Shown: one piece after another, positions 47,505 to 59,640 of the stretch
How positions within the stretch are numbered: the stretch's first letter is position 1
Layout of the letters: each line of letters begins with the position of its first letter
DNA from: Gigantopelta aegis
Taxonomy: Eukaryota > Mollusca > Gastropoda > Neomphalida > Peltospiridae
Length of the DNA: 64,000 nucleotides
Reading direction: 5' to 3'
Assembly (NCBI RefSeq): GCF_016097555.1
Contig: NC_054704.1
Coordinates: forward strand, 74,506,896-74,570,895
Made by a program: the position numbers and the translations under genes
Notes under the pieces: model-generated
The model's database searches: none
The model's input: the letters and a program-made list of their open reading frames with translations, nothing else
What the model was told of the DNA's origin: nothing

Positions 47505-47868
47505 CATTTTTTTTTTGCAGATAGATTAAATGTGAGGTGCCACACTTTTTATTGCTGTACTCCCTGGATGTGTTGAATCGCTGCTTATATCAGTTTTATT
47601 ACTAAACGGCAACATTATCGGCAACAGGAATTGATTTTGTCCACTGGAACCTTCAATGGACATTGCTTTCTATACATAGTGTTGAAATTTCCATATACTG
47701 GCTAATTAAACATCTAATTACTGTTCATTAAACAACGTACGGAGGCTTCACTTGTAGTAAAACAGTTTCGGTATGTATATATTGATGTATGTATGTATGT
47801 ATGTATGTATGTATGTATGTATTGATGTATGAATATCTATATATTATATGTATGTTGAGGTTGACTAT

Positions 47869-47901
<33 letters not shown>

Positions 47902-47912
47902 CCTTTCTGGCC

Positions 47913-48013
47913 TCACAAATTGTCCGATGCCGTTGCTGGGACTCGAACCTATGGCACCGAATCGTCTGCAACCTGCAGACTTGTCATAATGCGTTCTGGG
48001 CTATCGAGACATC
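47913..48013 (-). other. tRNA-like block (SINE head relic), copy 1
   Basis: On the minus strand ATAGCCCAGAACGC resembles an A box and GGTTCGAGTCCC is a good B box. The spacing is too long and the stems too poor for a tRNA gene. The second copy is at 50018-50118. Confidence 0.5.
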
Positions 48014-48124
48014 CATAAAAAGGATTCTCTTTAACTCAACCACATGCATGGGGCCTACGAGCTATGCGGTCGATCCCGCTTTAGGCAAAGCTGGCACTGT
48101 ATGTATATTATGTATGTATGTATG

Positions 48125-48156
<32 letters not shown>

Positions 48157-48203
48157 TGTATCCTATATTGTATGTACGTGTGTCCAACTACATGACTAAT
48201 TTA

Positions 48204-48374
48204 TTAATGGTATGGTATGTGCTATCCTGTCTGTGGATGGTGCAAATAAACGATCCCTTTCTACAAATGGAAAATGTAGCGGGTTTCCTCGTTACTACAT
48301 GGTTTGAATAGTACAATAGGCAGATGATTACATAAATCAATTTGCTACTAAGTGGTGTCATTAAGCAAAACAAT
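48204..48374 (+). mobile_element. SINE piece, A1-tail family (copy 1)
   Basis: GGTATGTGCTATCCTGTCTG through GTGGTGTCATTAAGCAAAAC. Confidence 0.8.
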
Positions 48375-48800
48375 TTTTTTTTGTTATCTTAAAACAACAA
48401 TATTTATCACAAAGGGAAAACGATACAGGAAAATAAACACTGTAGCAACTTGTTTCAATTTTTCCAAAAGTTTTTTTTTAAAATTTTTTTTTTTTTATTT
48501 CTTTCCCCGCCAGGATGAATGTTAAGGAACGTTTCAAAGATCTGACATTCTTCCTATCACGGTCCCTCAGATAACGCCAATTCCATTGGAGGTACGGTCT
48601 CGTCATCGCGTACGTGACACGTTTACTTTTCAATGATTTAACAAAAACGGAATACGGGAAAGAGAGAGAGAGAGGAGAGGGGAGAAGGGAGAGAGAGAGA
48701 GAGAGAGGAGAAGAGAGAGAGGAGAGAGAGAAAGAGAGAGGAAGAGAAGAGAGAGAAGAGAAGGAGAGGGGGAGGGAGGGGGGGGAGGGAGGGAGAGAAG

Positions 48801-49000
48801 NNNNNNNNNNNNNNNNNNNNNNNNNNNNNNNNNNNNNNNNNNNNNNNNNNNNNNNNNNNNNNNNNNNNNNNNNNNNNNNNNNNNNNNNNNNNNNNNNNNN
48901 NNNNNNNNNNNNNNNNNNNNNNNNNNNNNNNNNNNNNNNNNNNNNNNNNNNNNNNNNNNNNNNNNNNNNNNNNNNNNNNNNNNNNNNNNNNNNNNNNNNN
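48801..49000. other. assembly gap (200 N)
   Basis: Exactly 200 N, in or next to a GA-rich tract. The round number suggests a placeholder size. Confidence 0.99.
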
Positions 49001-49577
49001 AAATCGGCCTCGGTGGTGTCGTAGTTAAAGACCGTAGGAGGGGTGGACATAAGGTGGGGTCGGTACTGGGTTTTTTAACGACTCAATGGGGTGGGTTGTC
49101 AGACCACAACACTTTCGTCTCTCTCATTACCACTAACAACTAACCCACTGTCCTTAGACAGACAGCCCAGATAGCTGGATGTGTGCCCATACAGCGTACT
49201 TGAACCTTAATTGGATATAAAGCACGAAAATAAATGAAACGAATGAATGAATGAATGAATGAATGAATGAATGAATGGATGAATGAATGTAATGAAATGA
49301 ATGAATAATCCACGTATGTTTTAAAACGACACTCTTTCAGCTGCGGTTATGATTGATAGTAATATTTCACATTGATTATTTGTGCGAAATACTATTAGTA
49401 TTATCCATTGGCAATAAATAAATACACTTTTATTTGTTATACAGTTGTTATGCAGTACACACCAGAGATAGACACTATTACAGGGATACCCCCAAAATAT
49501 GGAACTGCGCGATTTCAGCAAAAATTATTGGTCGCTAATAAAAACATTAATTAATCTCTCTTTCATGTATGTGTGAC

Positions 49578-49608
<31 letters not shown>

Positions 49609-49975
49609 ACATTTTTTTTTTTGCAGATAGATTAAATGTGAGGTGCCACACTTTTTTATGCTGTACTCCCTGGATGTTGAATCGCTGCTTATATCATTTT
49701 ATTACTAAACGGCAACATTCTTCGGCAACAGGAATTGATTTTTGTCCACTGGAAACCTTCAATGGGACATTGCTTTTCTATACATAGTGTTGAAATTTCC
49801 ATATACTGTCTAATTAACATCTAATTACTGTTCATTAAACACGTAACGGAGGCTTCACTTGTAGTAAAACAGTTTCGGTATGTATATATTGATGTATGTA
49901 TGTATGTATGTATGTATGTATGTATGTATTGATGTATGAATATCTATATATTATATGTATGTTGAGGTTGACTAT

Positions 49976-50006
<31 letters not shown>

Positions 50007-50226
50007 CCTTTCTGGCCTCACAAATTGTCCGATGCCGTTGCTGGGACTCGAACCTATGGCACCGAATCGTCTGCAACCTGCAGACTTGTCATAATGCGTT
50101 CTGGGCTATCGAGACATCCATAAAAAGGATTCTCTTTAACTCAACCACATGCATGGGGCCTACGAGCTATGCGGTCGATCCCGCTTTAGGCAAAGCTGGC
50201 ACTGTATGTATATGTATGTATGTATG

Positions 50227-50258
<32 letters not shown>

Positions 50259-50830
50259 TGTATGTATATATTGTATGTACGTGTGTCTACATGACTAATT
50301 TATTAATGGTATGGTATGTGCTATCCTGTCTGTGGGATGGTGCAAATAAACGATCCCTTTCTACAAATGGAAAATGTAGCGGGTTTCCTCTTTACTAAAT
50401 GTTTGATATCCAATAGCAGATGATTAATAAATCAATGTGCTCTAGTGGTGTCATTAAACAAAAACAATTTTTTTTTTGTTATCTTAAAACAACAATATTT
50501 ATCTACAATATGGGAAAACAGATACACGGAGAAATAAGACACATGTATGCAACTTGTTTACAATCTTATCACAAAAGCTCTTAAAAAGCACTTGAAAATT
50601 GTGTAACTGGATGAGCCGGCTGCTCGTTCAGTACTTAATATGGGACAGTTCGTCCCCGCGCAGCGAAGGTGAAGTGTTAAGGAACAGTTTACAAAGAGTC
50701 TGCACACTTCTCACTGTATCACGTGTCTCGGAGATAACGCCAATTACCACTTGGAGGTGATCGAGTCTCGCTCAGTCGCGTACTGTGACACGTTTTACTT
50801 TTCAATGATTTGAAACAAGAAACGGAATGT
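49001..50830. repeat. duplicated block, copy 2 (right of the gap)
   Basis: Repeats the contents of 46918-48700 in the same order and orientation: C SINE with GAAT tail (49005-49300), C and CA runs, (GTAT)n, tRNA-like block (50018-50118), A1 SINE piece (50303-50467), and the GA-rich tract. Copy 2 has about 150 more bases near 50530-50690, where copy 1 looks degraded and T-rich. Confidence 0.92.
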
Positions 50831-50833
50831 GAC

Positions 50834-51250
<417 letters not shown>

Positions 51251-51374
51251 ATAGAAATGGACATAGAGAAAGAAAGAGACAGAGAGACGGAGACACAGAG
51301 GCCAAGACTGAGAAAGGAAGATTGAGAAAGTAACGTGCGCGCGCGCACACGCACACATTTATATACACACATGT

Positions 51375-52675
51375 ATGGGGGAGGGTGGTGATGACGAGTT
51401 TGGTGATGGGTAGGGTGGTGAGGGGGAGTGTGGTGAGGAAGAGATTAGTGATGTGGAGGGTGGTGAGGAAGAGATTGGTAAAGGGGAGGGTGGCGAGGAA
51501 GTGATTAGTGAGAAGGAGGGTGGTGAGGAAGAGATTAGTGAGGGGGAGGATGGTGGGGAAGAGATTAGCGAGGAGGAGGGTGGTAAGGAAGAGATTGGTG
51601 ATGTGGAGGATGGTGAGGAAGAGATTGATGAAGGGGAGGGTGGTGAGGAATAGATTGGTGAGGAGGAGGGTGTGAGAACGATTTTGGTGATGGGGAGGGA
51701 GGTGAGGACACGTTTGGTGACGGGGAGGGTAGCGAGGAAAAGATTAGTGAGGGGGAGGATGGTGGGGAAGAGATTGGTGAAGGGGAAGGTGGTGTGGAAG
51801 AGACTGGTGATGTGGAGGGTGGCGAGCAAGAGATTAGTGAGGGAGAGGATGGTGGGGATGAGATTGGTGATGTGGAGGGTGGTGAGGAAGAGATTGGTGA
51901 GGACGAGTTTGGTGATGGGGAGGGAGGTGAGGACACGTTTGGTGACGGGGAGGGTGGCGAGGAAAAGATTAGTGAGGGGGAGGATGGTGGGGAAGAGATT
52001 GGTGAAGGGGAAGGTGGTGTGGAAGAGACTGGTGATGTGGAGGGTGGCGAGCAAGAGATTAGTGAGGGAGAGGATGGTGGGGATGAGATTGGTGATGTGG
52101 AGGGTGGTGAGGAAGAGATTGGTCAGGACGAGTTTGGTGATGGGGAGGGAGGTGAGGACACGTTTGGTGACGGGGAGGGTGGCGAGGAAGAGATTACAGA
52201 GGGAGAGGATGGTGGGGATGAGATTGGTGATGTGGAGGGTGGCGAGGAAGTGATTGGTGAGGAGGAGGGTGGTGAGGAAGAGATTGGTGATGTGGAGGAT
52301 GGTGAGGAAGAGATTGATGAAGGGGAGGGTGGCGAGGAATAGATTGGTGAGGGGGAGGGTGGTGAGGAAGAGATTAGCGAGGAGGAGGGTGGTAAGGAAG
52401 ATATTGGTGAAGGGGAGGGTGGTGAGGAATAGATTGGTGATGGGGAGGGTGGTGAGGACACGTTTGGTGAGGGGGAGGGTGGTGAAGACACGTTTGGTGA
52501 GGGGGAGGGTGGTGAGGACACGTTTGGTGAGGGGGAGGGTGGTGAAGACACGTTTGGTGAGGGGGAGGGTGGCGAGGAAGAGATTAGTGAGGGGGATGAT
52601 GGTGGGGAAGTGATTGGTGAAGGGGAGGGTAGTGAGGAAGAGATTGGTGAAGAGGAGGGTAGTGAGGACATGTTT
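51375..52675. repeat. acidic-coding minisatellite, 15/30-bp units with 225-bp higher-order repeat
   Basis: Alternating 15-mers like GGTGAGGAAGAGATT and GGTGATGTGGAGGGT. A block marked by GAGGACACGTTTGGTGACGG recurs exactly 225 bp apart (51711, 51936, 52161). On the plus strand it is open for 182 residues at 51794-52342 (GGEEEIGDVE-like decapeptides); other frames are also open. No start context, splice sites or flanking gene were seen, so it is treated as non-coding. Confidence 0.93.
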
Positions 52676-52869
52676 GCCCCTCCCCCATGGCTGTATTTCA
52701 GTTTTGAGTTAATAAACCATGTTAAACTATTGTATTACACTTTTACACTTATTGTTTAAGCAAACTATCATGGGAACACACTTCAGCTATCTGAATTATT
52801 TCCAGGACAGGTTACCGGCTAATGGTTGGATATTAGTGGTCAAACGCATAAATACAATACTTTATACAC

Positions 52870-53095
52870 CCAGTCCCGTCCCATCTAGTACCCACGACTG
52901 ATATTTCAAAAGCCGTCGTAGGTGCTGTTCTGTCTGTGAGATGGTATACATAAAAGATCCCTTGCTAGTAATGGGAACATGTAGCGGGTTTTCTCCAAAG
53001 ACTACGATTCGGAATTATTGTTTGACATCCAGTAACTGATGGTTAATTATTAAACCTATGTCTGCAGTGGCGCCGTAAACAAATCTAACTATGCA
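52870..53095 (+). mobile_element. SINE, A1-tail family, diverged
   Basis: TACCCACGACTGATATTTCA, ACATAAAAGATCCCTTGCTA, tail GCAGTGGCGCCGTAAACAAA. Confidence 0.8.
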
Positions 53096-53782
53096 CTCAT
53101 ATGTATTTTTACTATTAATGTTTCGTACTGCAATATGACACTGCAAAACATGAATTCTTTGAGATTAAAACTATCGTTCAGTATGGTAACTAAAAACTTA
53201 AAAGAAAGCTTCGGTTTCTTCTATTAAGCACTTGAACCAAAGTATTAAGCTTTGTGTGTAGCTCATTGAGACTTTTTGCTCTTGAAACACCATCATCACT
53301 TCCGTAATACTACGCCCAGCCTTATCATAACATTACAAGTGCCAATGCGGCAGACTGGTGTTTGGAGTAACGCTCGCTCAGACTAACGTCGTGCACACTT
53401 TAGCAGTTAGAGTTATCTTAGCTATCTCGCATATACAAACGTTTTGATATGATCGCTGTATCGGTTTTCGTTGTTTGCCTCACATCGTGCTCTTCCTCCG
53501 CTGTTTTCCGAGGTTCCACCGACTGATAACGGCTAACAATCGGTTGCGTATTTCGCAGATAACGGCCACATCACGCGCGATGATGTATATCTGTGTTAAA
53601 CACAACAAGAATCAATACACTTTAAATATTTACCTAGCGTAAAGCGAGTGCGGTCAAGTAAACTGCGCTATTTTAGTTTAAGAAAAGCAAAAAGTGTTAA
53701 GTACAAAAATACGTATTGTCTAAATACCAATGTCCCCATTAAAACGATGCCAGCAACTGGAGATGTTAGAAATGTATTAAAA
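53096..53782. other. spacer including a GC-richer stretch at 53280-53600
   Basis: The stretch is richer in CpG than its neighbours and holds the short frame at 53449. No other feature was recognised. Confidence 0.4.
53449..53526 (+). CDS. short signal-peptide-like frame, doubtful
   Basis: Reads MIAVSVFVVCLTSCSSSAVF, then RGSTD and stop. It looks like a secretory signal and lies in a GC-richer stretch, so it could be a first exon, but no strong donor was found (the best is GAG before GTTCCA). It may be chance. Confidence 0.2.
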   Translation: MIAVSVFVVCLTSCSSSAVFRGSTD

Positions 53783-54004
53783 GTTTGTTTGTTTTGTTTA
53801 ACGACACCTCTAGAGCACATTGATGTATTAATCATCGGCTATTGGATGTCAAACCTTTGGTAATTTTGACATATAGTCTTGGAGAGGAAACCCGCTATAT
53901 TTTTTCCAAGGGATCTTTTATATGCACTATCCCACAGACAGTATAACACATACCACAGTCTTTGATATATCAGTCGTGATGCCCTGGCTGGAGCGAGAAA
54001 TAGA
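53783..54004 (-). mobile_element. SINE, A1-tail family
   Basis: GTTTGTTTTGTTTAACGACA through TTGATATATCAGTCGTGATG; the head is truncated. Confidence 0.9.
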
Positions 54005-54034
54005 ACTGTATTAATTGGCCTTCCAACAGGGGGA

Positions 54035-54280
54035 TTGATATAACAAAACCGTGGTGTGTACTATCCTGTCTGTGGATGCTGCATATAAAATAGTTCTTGC
54101 TGCTAATCGGAAATAGTAGCCCATTGTGTGGCGCGGCAGGTGAGACGTAAATATAGAATTTGTCTGTCTGTCTGTCGCAGTATCTGTGTGATCCTTAACC
54201 ACATGTCTGACGTCATATAGCCGTAATTAAAATGTGTTGAGTGCGTCGTTAAATAAAACATTTCTTTCTTCCTTCCTTCC
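54035..54280 (+). mobile_element. SINE, A2-tail family, with an internal TCTG run
   Basis: It starts in the core (CGTGGTGTGTACTATCCTGT) and ends GAGTGCGTCGTTAAATAAAA with TTCC repeats. A TCTGTCTGTCTGTC stretch is inserted in the GGCGACAGCGGG region. Confidence 0.88.
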
Positions 54281-54514
54281 AACAAGGAGAGGGGTGTATT
54301 TATTATTTTTAGAGTTAGGGAGCAGTAGCCCTGCTCCCCACTCTCGCATCCACCGCCTATGAAAGACTATCCTCAGTTTGTTGCAAGTATTACTTGTATC
54401 TAAATAATGATGCCTTTTTGACGACTAAAATTAAATATTAAATCTTGTTTTGTTTAGAATACCAGTGTATACATATATCGAACATGTTTATGGTCGCCAA
54501 AATGTGTGTAGTAC

Positions 54515-54518
<4 letters not shown>

Positions 54519-54550
<32 letters not shown>
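54519..54550. repeat. poly-G tract
   Basis: About 32 consecutive G. Confidence 0.97.
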
Positions 54551-54552
<2 letters not shown>

Positions 54553-54559
54553 TATAGCT

Positions 54560-54700
54560 CAGTTGTGGGATGGGTATAAATAAACACCGCTGGTTGGAAG
54601 GGGAAAACCGCAATCAGAGAATGAGTCCACCGAGGGAGTTCGATCCAACGATCGAAGGATCTCAGGCAAGCGCTCTACCGACTGAACCAGATGGGTTAAA
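54560..54700 (-). mobile_element. tRNA-derived SINE head of another family (E type)
   Basis: On the minus strand TCTGGTTCAGTCGGTAGAGC is an A-box region and GTTGGATCGAACTCCC a B box, followed by GGTGGACTCATTCTCTGATT. The body is cut short near the G run. Confidence 0.65.
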
Positions 54701-54751
54701 TATACCTTTTTTCTTCTTTTAAATTATTGTTGTGCTTATATCCAATTAGAG

Positions 54752-55475
54752 TGCGGTACATAGCCCAGAGGTAAAGCGCTCGCTTGATGCGCAGTCGGTG
54801 TGGGGTCGATCCCCGTCGGTGGGCCCATTGGGCTATTTCTCGTTCCATCTAGTGCTCCATAACTGGCGTAACAAAAGTCGTGGTGTGTACTATCCTGTCT
54901 GTGGGATGGTGCATATAAAAGATCCCATGCTGCTAATCGAAAAGAGTAGCCCATGAAGTGGCGACAGCGGGTTTCATTATCTGTGTGGTCCTTAACCATA
55001 TATCTGACGCCATATAACCGTACCGGCCTCGGTGGCGTCGTGGTAGGCCATCGGTCTACAGGCTGGTAGGTACTGGGTTCGGATCCCAGTCGAGGCATGG
55101 GAGTTTTAATCCAGATACCGACTCCAAACCTAGAGTGAGTGCTCCGCAAGGCTCATTGGGTAGGTGTAAACCACTTGCACCGACCAGTGATCCATAACTG
55201 GTTCAACAAAGGCCATGGTTTGTGCTATCCTGCCTGTGGGAAGCGCAAATAAAAGATCCCTTGCTGCTAATCGGAAGAGTAGCCCATATAGTGGCGACAG
55301 CGGGTTTCCTCTCAAAATCTGTGTGGTCCTTAAACATATGTCTGACGCCATATAACCGTAAATAAAATGTGTTGAGTGCGTCGTTAAATAAAACATTTCT
55401 TTCTTTCTTTCCATATAACCGTAAATAAAAGGTGTTAAGTGCGTCGTTAAATAACACATTTCCTTACTTTCTTTA
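54752..55475 (+). mobile_element. SINE A2 interrupted by SINE B
   Basis: The A2 copy (head CATAGCCCAGAGGTAAAGCG) is split at CCATATAACCGTA. The second half, with the same 13 bases repeated (55010-55022 and 55411-55423), continues to GTGCGTCGTTAAATAACACA. Confidence 0.93.
55023..55410 (+). mobile_element. SINE, B family, full length, nested in SINE A2
   Basis: From CCGGCCTCGGTGGCGTCGTG to the CATTTCTTTCTTTCTTT tail, flanked by the 13-bp duplication CCATATAACCGTA. The best complete B copy in the forward direction. Confidence 0.96.
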
Positions 55476-55479
55476 TTAA

Positions 55480-56490
55480 ATAAAGCACTTCTTTATTTCA
55501 TTATAGATCGACATTTGGTGTAAAGATCCAGGAGATTGTAAAGGGGCTGTCATAAAATTCTAAAAAGGGGAATTTTTGTTTGTCGACGGCAAATCAGTCC
55601 AGCTCACAAACAGAGCGAGATTTGTTGGAAGATTCGTGGACGTGCTTCCCAGAACATTTTAAATGAAACGCGTTTATAGAACAACATAATGTTGTATTTT
55701 GTGGATGAAGAATTAAAAAAAAGTTATTAAAAGAGCACTTCAAACGGACGAAGCGGTGGGGGATCACAGTACCCTTGTGACTCCCTCCTCTGAATCCGCA
55801 AATGCAAGAACTTACTGAGAGGAATTTAGGGGTACAGAACCTCGTTTTAAAATAGTTGTACTCATTTTATTTTTTGGTTACCCCCCACCCCCGTGATTTT
55901 AAGCAAGGAAGTGTCCTGGAAGCCACCGGCTATGGCTGATGTTTTATGCTTATGAACATTTTTTGATAGTTTATTCCGTTCAGTGTTTTAGAATGTGACA
56001 CATTTTAAGTGCAATGCAATGCAAAAAGAAAAAGAAAAAAAGAAGGCATGCTAGTATCTATATATCTCAACCTATAACTACAATAGCGTTCTTATGTAAG
56101 TTATCGTGTTGATCGCACTCGAAGAGACATGGAAATAATTATGTTATCTTTATATATATTCGTCAGCAATCTTATCTCAGAATTGACATCAAATTTCATG
56201 CAAAGTTACAGAGGTTCGGGTGAGCTGGTAAGTTTCTTGCCGTTTGTGTGTTTTGTTTGACACGGGGATACATAAATATTTCACAAAGTGATTCTTGGTA
56301 ATCTCAGAGACGTTAAAAGGAGATTATGACTTTCCTCACGTTCTAAGTACTGTAAAATAATGTTATTATCTGCCATTTGAATGTGCTGAGACTTGGCAGT
56401 TAAGGTTTCACTATATGTACACAGAAACGTTGAACATATTGTCCACACACGAATTAATGTCATGTTTGGCAATATGCAATTAACTGTAAA
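55480..56490. other. spacer, no gene recognised
   Basis: A segment near 55560-55640 (CAGTCCAGCTCACAAACAGA) resembles phrases near 57010-57100 (GAGCCGAGCTCCAAAAGGGA) loosely, perhaps an old repeat. Otherwise nothing. Confidence 0.4.
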
Positions 56491-56494
56491 ATAA

Positions 56495-56559
56495 AGTCTG
56501 TTTTGTTTAATGACGCCACTAGAGCACACTGATTTATTAATCATCGGCTTAGCTATTGG
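56495..56559 (-). mobile_element. SINE A1 tail fragment
   Basis: TTTTGTTTAATGACGCCACT then AGAGCACACTGATTTATTAA, directly before another A1 tail. Confidence 0.85.
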
Positions 56560-56866
56560 TATGTTTATTTTGTTTAACGACACCACTGGAGCACATTGAT
56601 TTATTAATCATCGGCTATTGGATGTCAAACATTTGATAATTTTAATATATATTCTTAGAGAGGAAACCCGCTACATGTTTCCATTAGTAACAAGAGATCT
56701 TTTATATGCACCATACCATAGACAGGATAGCACATACCACGGCCTTTGATATACTAGTCGTCGTGCTCTGGCTGGAACAAGAAAGAGCCCAGTGAGCCCA
56801 CCGACAGGGATCGATCCCAGACAGACTGCGCATCAAGCGAGCACTTTACCACTGGGCTACGTCCCG
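56560..56866 (-). mobile_element. SINE, A1-tail family, full length
   Basis: Complete reverse copy to GCACTTTACCACTGGGCTAC then GTCCCGCC. It adjoins the tail fragment 56495-56559, as if a second SINE landed in or next to an older one's tail. Confidence 0.94.
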
Positions 56867-57284
56867 CCCCGCCATTATCTGTAATACTATATATATTCTA
56901 GTATTTTAAAATAAATATTCTCTGTAATCTTGGCATTATCACACGTAATTTTTGGCAAACGTTAAAGCAAAGGAATATTTGATTAGAAGCACCTAATTAT
57001 AACAAGAGCAAGTTTGAGTTTGTGAAAAGCAAATGAGCCGAGCTCCAAAAGGGAGCGAAATCAGCAGGGGGAGGGGCGGAGGGTTCGGGACATGCTCCCC
57101 GAAATAAAGATACTCAGAGAAGCCAGTGCACCTTATCATATTTTAAACTACAACTATTTGGTATCTAATATTAAATATAATATTACTGAATAGTAAAAAG
57201 GAAAACCCGCTGACGCTACATATACTACTTCTATATTGGCTGGCACAGGATAGTCAAAAACAAAAACAATAATAATAAAAAAAA
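56867..57284. other. spacer, no gene recognised
   Basis: A GGGGGAGGGGCGGAGGG stretch near 57070 occurs in a phrase common to molluscan repeats. Nothing else. Confidence 0.4.
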
Positions 57285-57326
57285 ACAATAAAAAAACAAC
57301 AACAACAATAACAATTAAAAAAACCC

Positions 57327-57383
<57 letters not shown>

Positions 57384-57565
57384 AATAAAGACGCTCCCAA
57401 AAAACAAAACCAATAAAAAACAAAGCACAAAACCCCCCCAAAACAAACACAAACAAAACTAACAACAAAAAACAACAAAAACAAACCACAACCTCCAAAA
57501 AACCTCACCATCACTACCACAACAACAACAACAACCACAACAACAACAACCACAAAAACCCCCCA
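57285..57565. repeat. (AAT)n and AAC/ACC-rich microsatellite
   Basis: About 17 AAT units, then A- and C-only sequence. The long frames over it are low complexity. Confidence 0.95.
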
Positions 57566-58087
57566 CACAAAACAAAACAAATGGAACCACCTTTCACAAA
57601 TGATTTTGTTACGGTGTGTTTATAATATATAGATAAAAATTACCAGCGTTATATATTATTATTTGTTCTTTTCAGTGACAACTTGTTTTTCCACAGAAAG
57701 TAACAATGACATAATGCTACTATGTATATATTCCACTTCCTGTCCCCTAAAGACCACGCGAGTCCACAACACTAATAATCGATACATACCAATGTGCTGG
57801 GACGGAAGTTAATATGCACATAGAATCCTAATTAGGATCAAAGCATCTAAGGGAGGAAACCCATTTGGATGTGAAACATCCGGTACGCACTAAGCCCTTT
57901 CTGATAGTGAGCGAATGCATTGTTCGGTAGGCGCGTCTTATCATCGCATCTCTTTGAACAGATTAACTTGGAATTATACTTTTTCCATGCTGAGGAAGTC
58001 TAAAACACTATACCCCAACCTGTCAGACAACCGAAATATAAAATTATTTCTTTGAATGTAAACTGTTTAACTGTTTAAAAGAAAGCT
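57566..58087. other. spacer, no feature recognised
   Basis: No coding or repeat family recognised. Confidence 0.5.
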
Positions 58088-58446
58088 AAGGCATATTTTT
58101 CACTATTAGAGCCGTTTATGATCGTTGAAATCAAACATTACTTATATTTTATTGTTTAGAATATCCATTTCCGTACAACCGAAGTGTTTCGGGTTATCCT
58201 GGTGTTTCTAATACCACAAACTGCATTTTTTTTCATATTTTTAAAAACGCACGTGCGTCTGAGATGTAACTGTTATGGAGTCGCTTTTTATTATATTTTT
58301 AAGGGTATTTCAACGTCACAGACTCTTGTTTCACTCTGTTGTATCCAAATTTGTTGCAAGTTTGTAAATTAGTGTCCATTGTTACGGGTTGAAACTTGAG
58401 TCTAGGTGAAAATTATGCCTTAGTATTTAAAAACTAGGGTCTGTCC
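58088..58446. mobile_element. MITE with CTGTCC end, reverse copy
   Basis: The complement matches 33122-33512 (ACAAATTTGGATACAACAGA; GAGTCTGTGACGTTGAAATA; AAGTAATGTTTGATTTC). The right end CTAGGGTCTGTCC is intact; the left terminal bases are lost. Confidence 0.82.
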
Positions 58447-58779
58447 TTTTAAATGACGACACTAAGAAATGCATTTTTCTTTATGTTCAGAAATATATTA
58501 CACAAACAACGATGTGAGAAATGAAACACTATTCGACTAGTCTTTAAGTATTTGTTATAAGTGTTGGGTTGTCTGAGTAGAACACGAATTAGTTTCATTT
58601 CCCTTGTTCACTTTCCTGTTTAACTTTCATTCACATTATTTATTTGGTTTGGTTTGGTTTTCTTTTCCTATGTGATTTATTTGAATGGCTACATTCTTAG
58701 AAATATTTCCAGTCGCCGATATTGTTCTAATATATTGTAAATAGGAGGGGGCCTCGTAAGTTGGACAGTTTGTACCTAA

Positions 58780-59091
<312 letters not shown>

Positions 59092-59452
59092 GCGGGACGT
59101 AGTCCAGTGGTAAAGCGTTCGCTTGATGCGCGGTCGGTCTGGGATCGATCCCCGTCGATGGGCCCATTGGGATATTTCTCGCTCCAGCCAGTGCACCACG
59201 ACTGGTATATCAAAGGCCGTGGTATGTATTATCCTGTCTGCGAGATGATGCATATAAAAGATCCCTCATGAAGTGGCGACAGCGGGTTTCCTCTCTCAAG
59301 ATCTGTTTTGTCCTTAACCATATTTCTGACGCTATATAACCGTAAATAAAATGTGTTGAGTGCGTTGCTAAATAACACATTTCCTTCCTTCCGATAGCTG
59401 ATGGTTAATAAAGCAATGTGTTCTTGTGGTGTCGTTAAACAAAACAAACTTG
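59092..59452 (+). mobile_element. SINE A2 followed by an A1 tail end
   Basis: A head-to-tail A2 copy (GGCGGGACGTAGTCCAGTGG to CACATTTCCTTCCTTCC, to about 59396) is followed at once by GATAGCTGATGGTTAATAAA and GTGGTGTCGTTAAACAAAAC, the last 55 bases of an A1 tail. The middle (CCTTGCTGCTAATCG part) is deleted. Confidence 0.9.
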
Positions 59453-59571
59453 AAGACCAATATTAACCTTAAAACGATCAGCCAGTAGAATGTCACACCA
59501 TAAGCCTACAATGATAATAATTACTTGAATAGTTTTTACTTAGGCTGTACTATCTATGTGTACTGTTAACA

Positions 59572-59573
<2 letters not shown>

Positions 59574-59636
<63 letters not shown>
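59574..59636. repeat. (AT)n microsatellite
   Basis: About 31 AT units. Confidence 0.98.

Positions 59637-59640
<4 letters not shown>

Larger units (their letters stand above)
46918..48800. repeat. duplicated block, copy 1 (left of the gap)
   Basis: It contains in order a C-family SINE with a (GAAT)n tail (46920-47205), unique sequence, C and CA runs, (GTAT)n tracts, a tRNA-like block on the minus strand (47913-48013), an A1 SINE piece (48204-48374) and a GA-rich tract. The same order, near-identical apart from many one-base indels, recurs at 49001-50830. Confidence 0.92.

Noticed and set aside
47913-48013. Working tRNA gene
   Set aside because: A and B boxes are too far apart for a normal tRNA and the stems do not form; it is better read as a SINE head.
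48478-49050. Frames crossing the N gap
   Set aside because: They include unknown bases and purine-only sequence.
54736-55459. Frames of 109-137 residues on the minus strand
   Set aside because: Read-through of the nested A2 and B SINEs.
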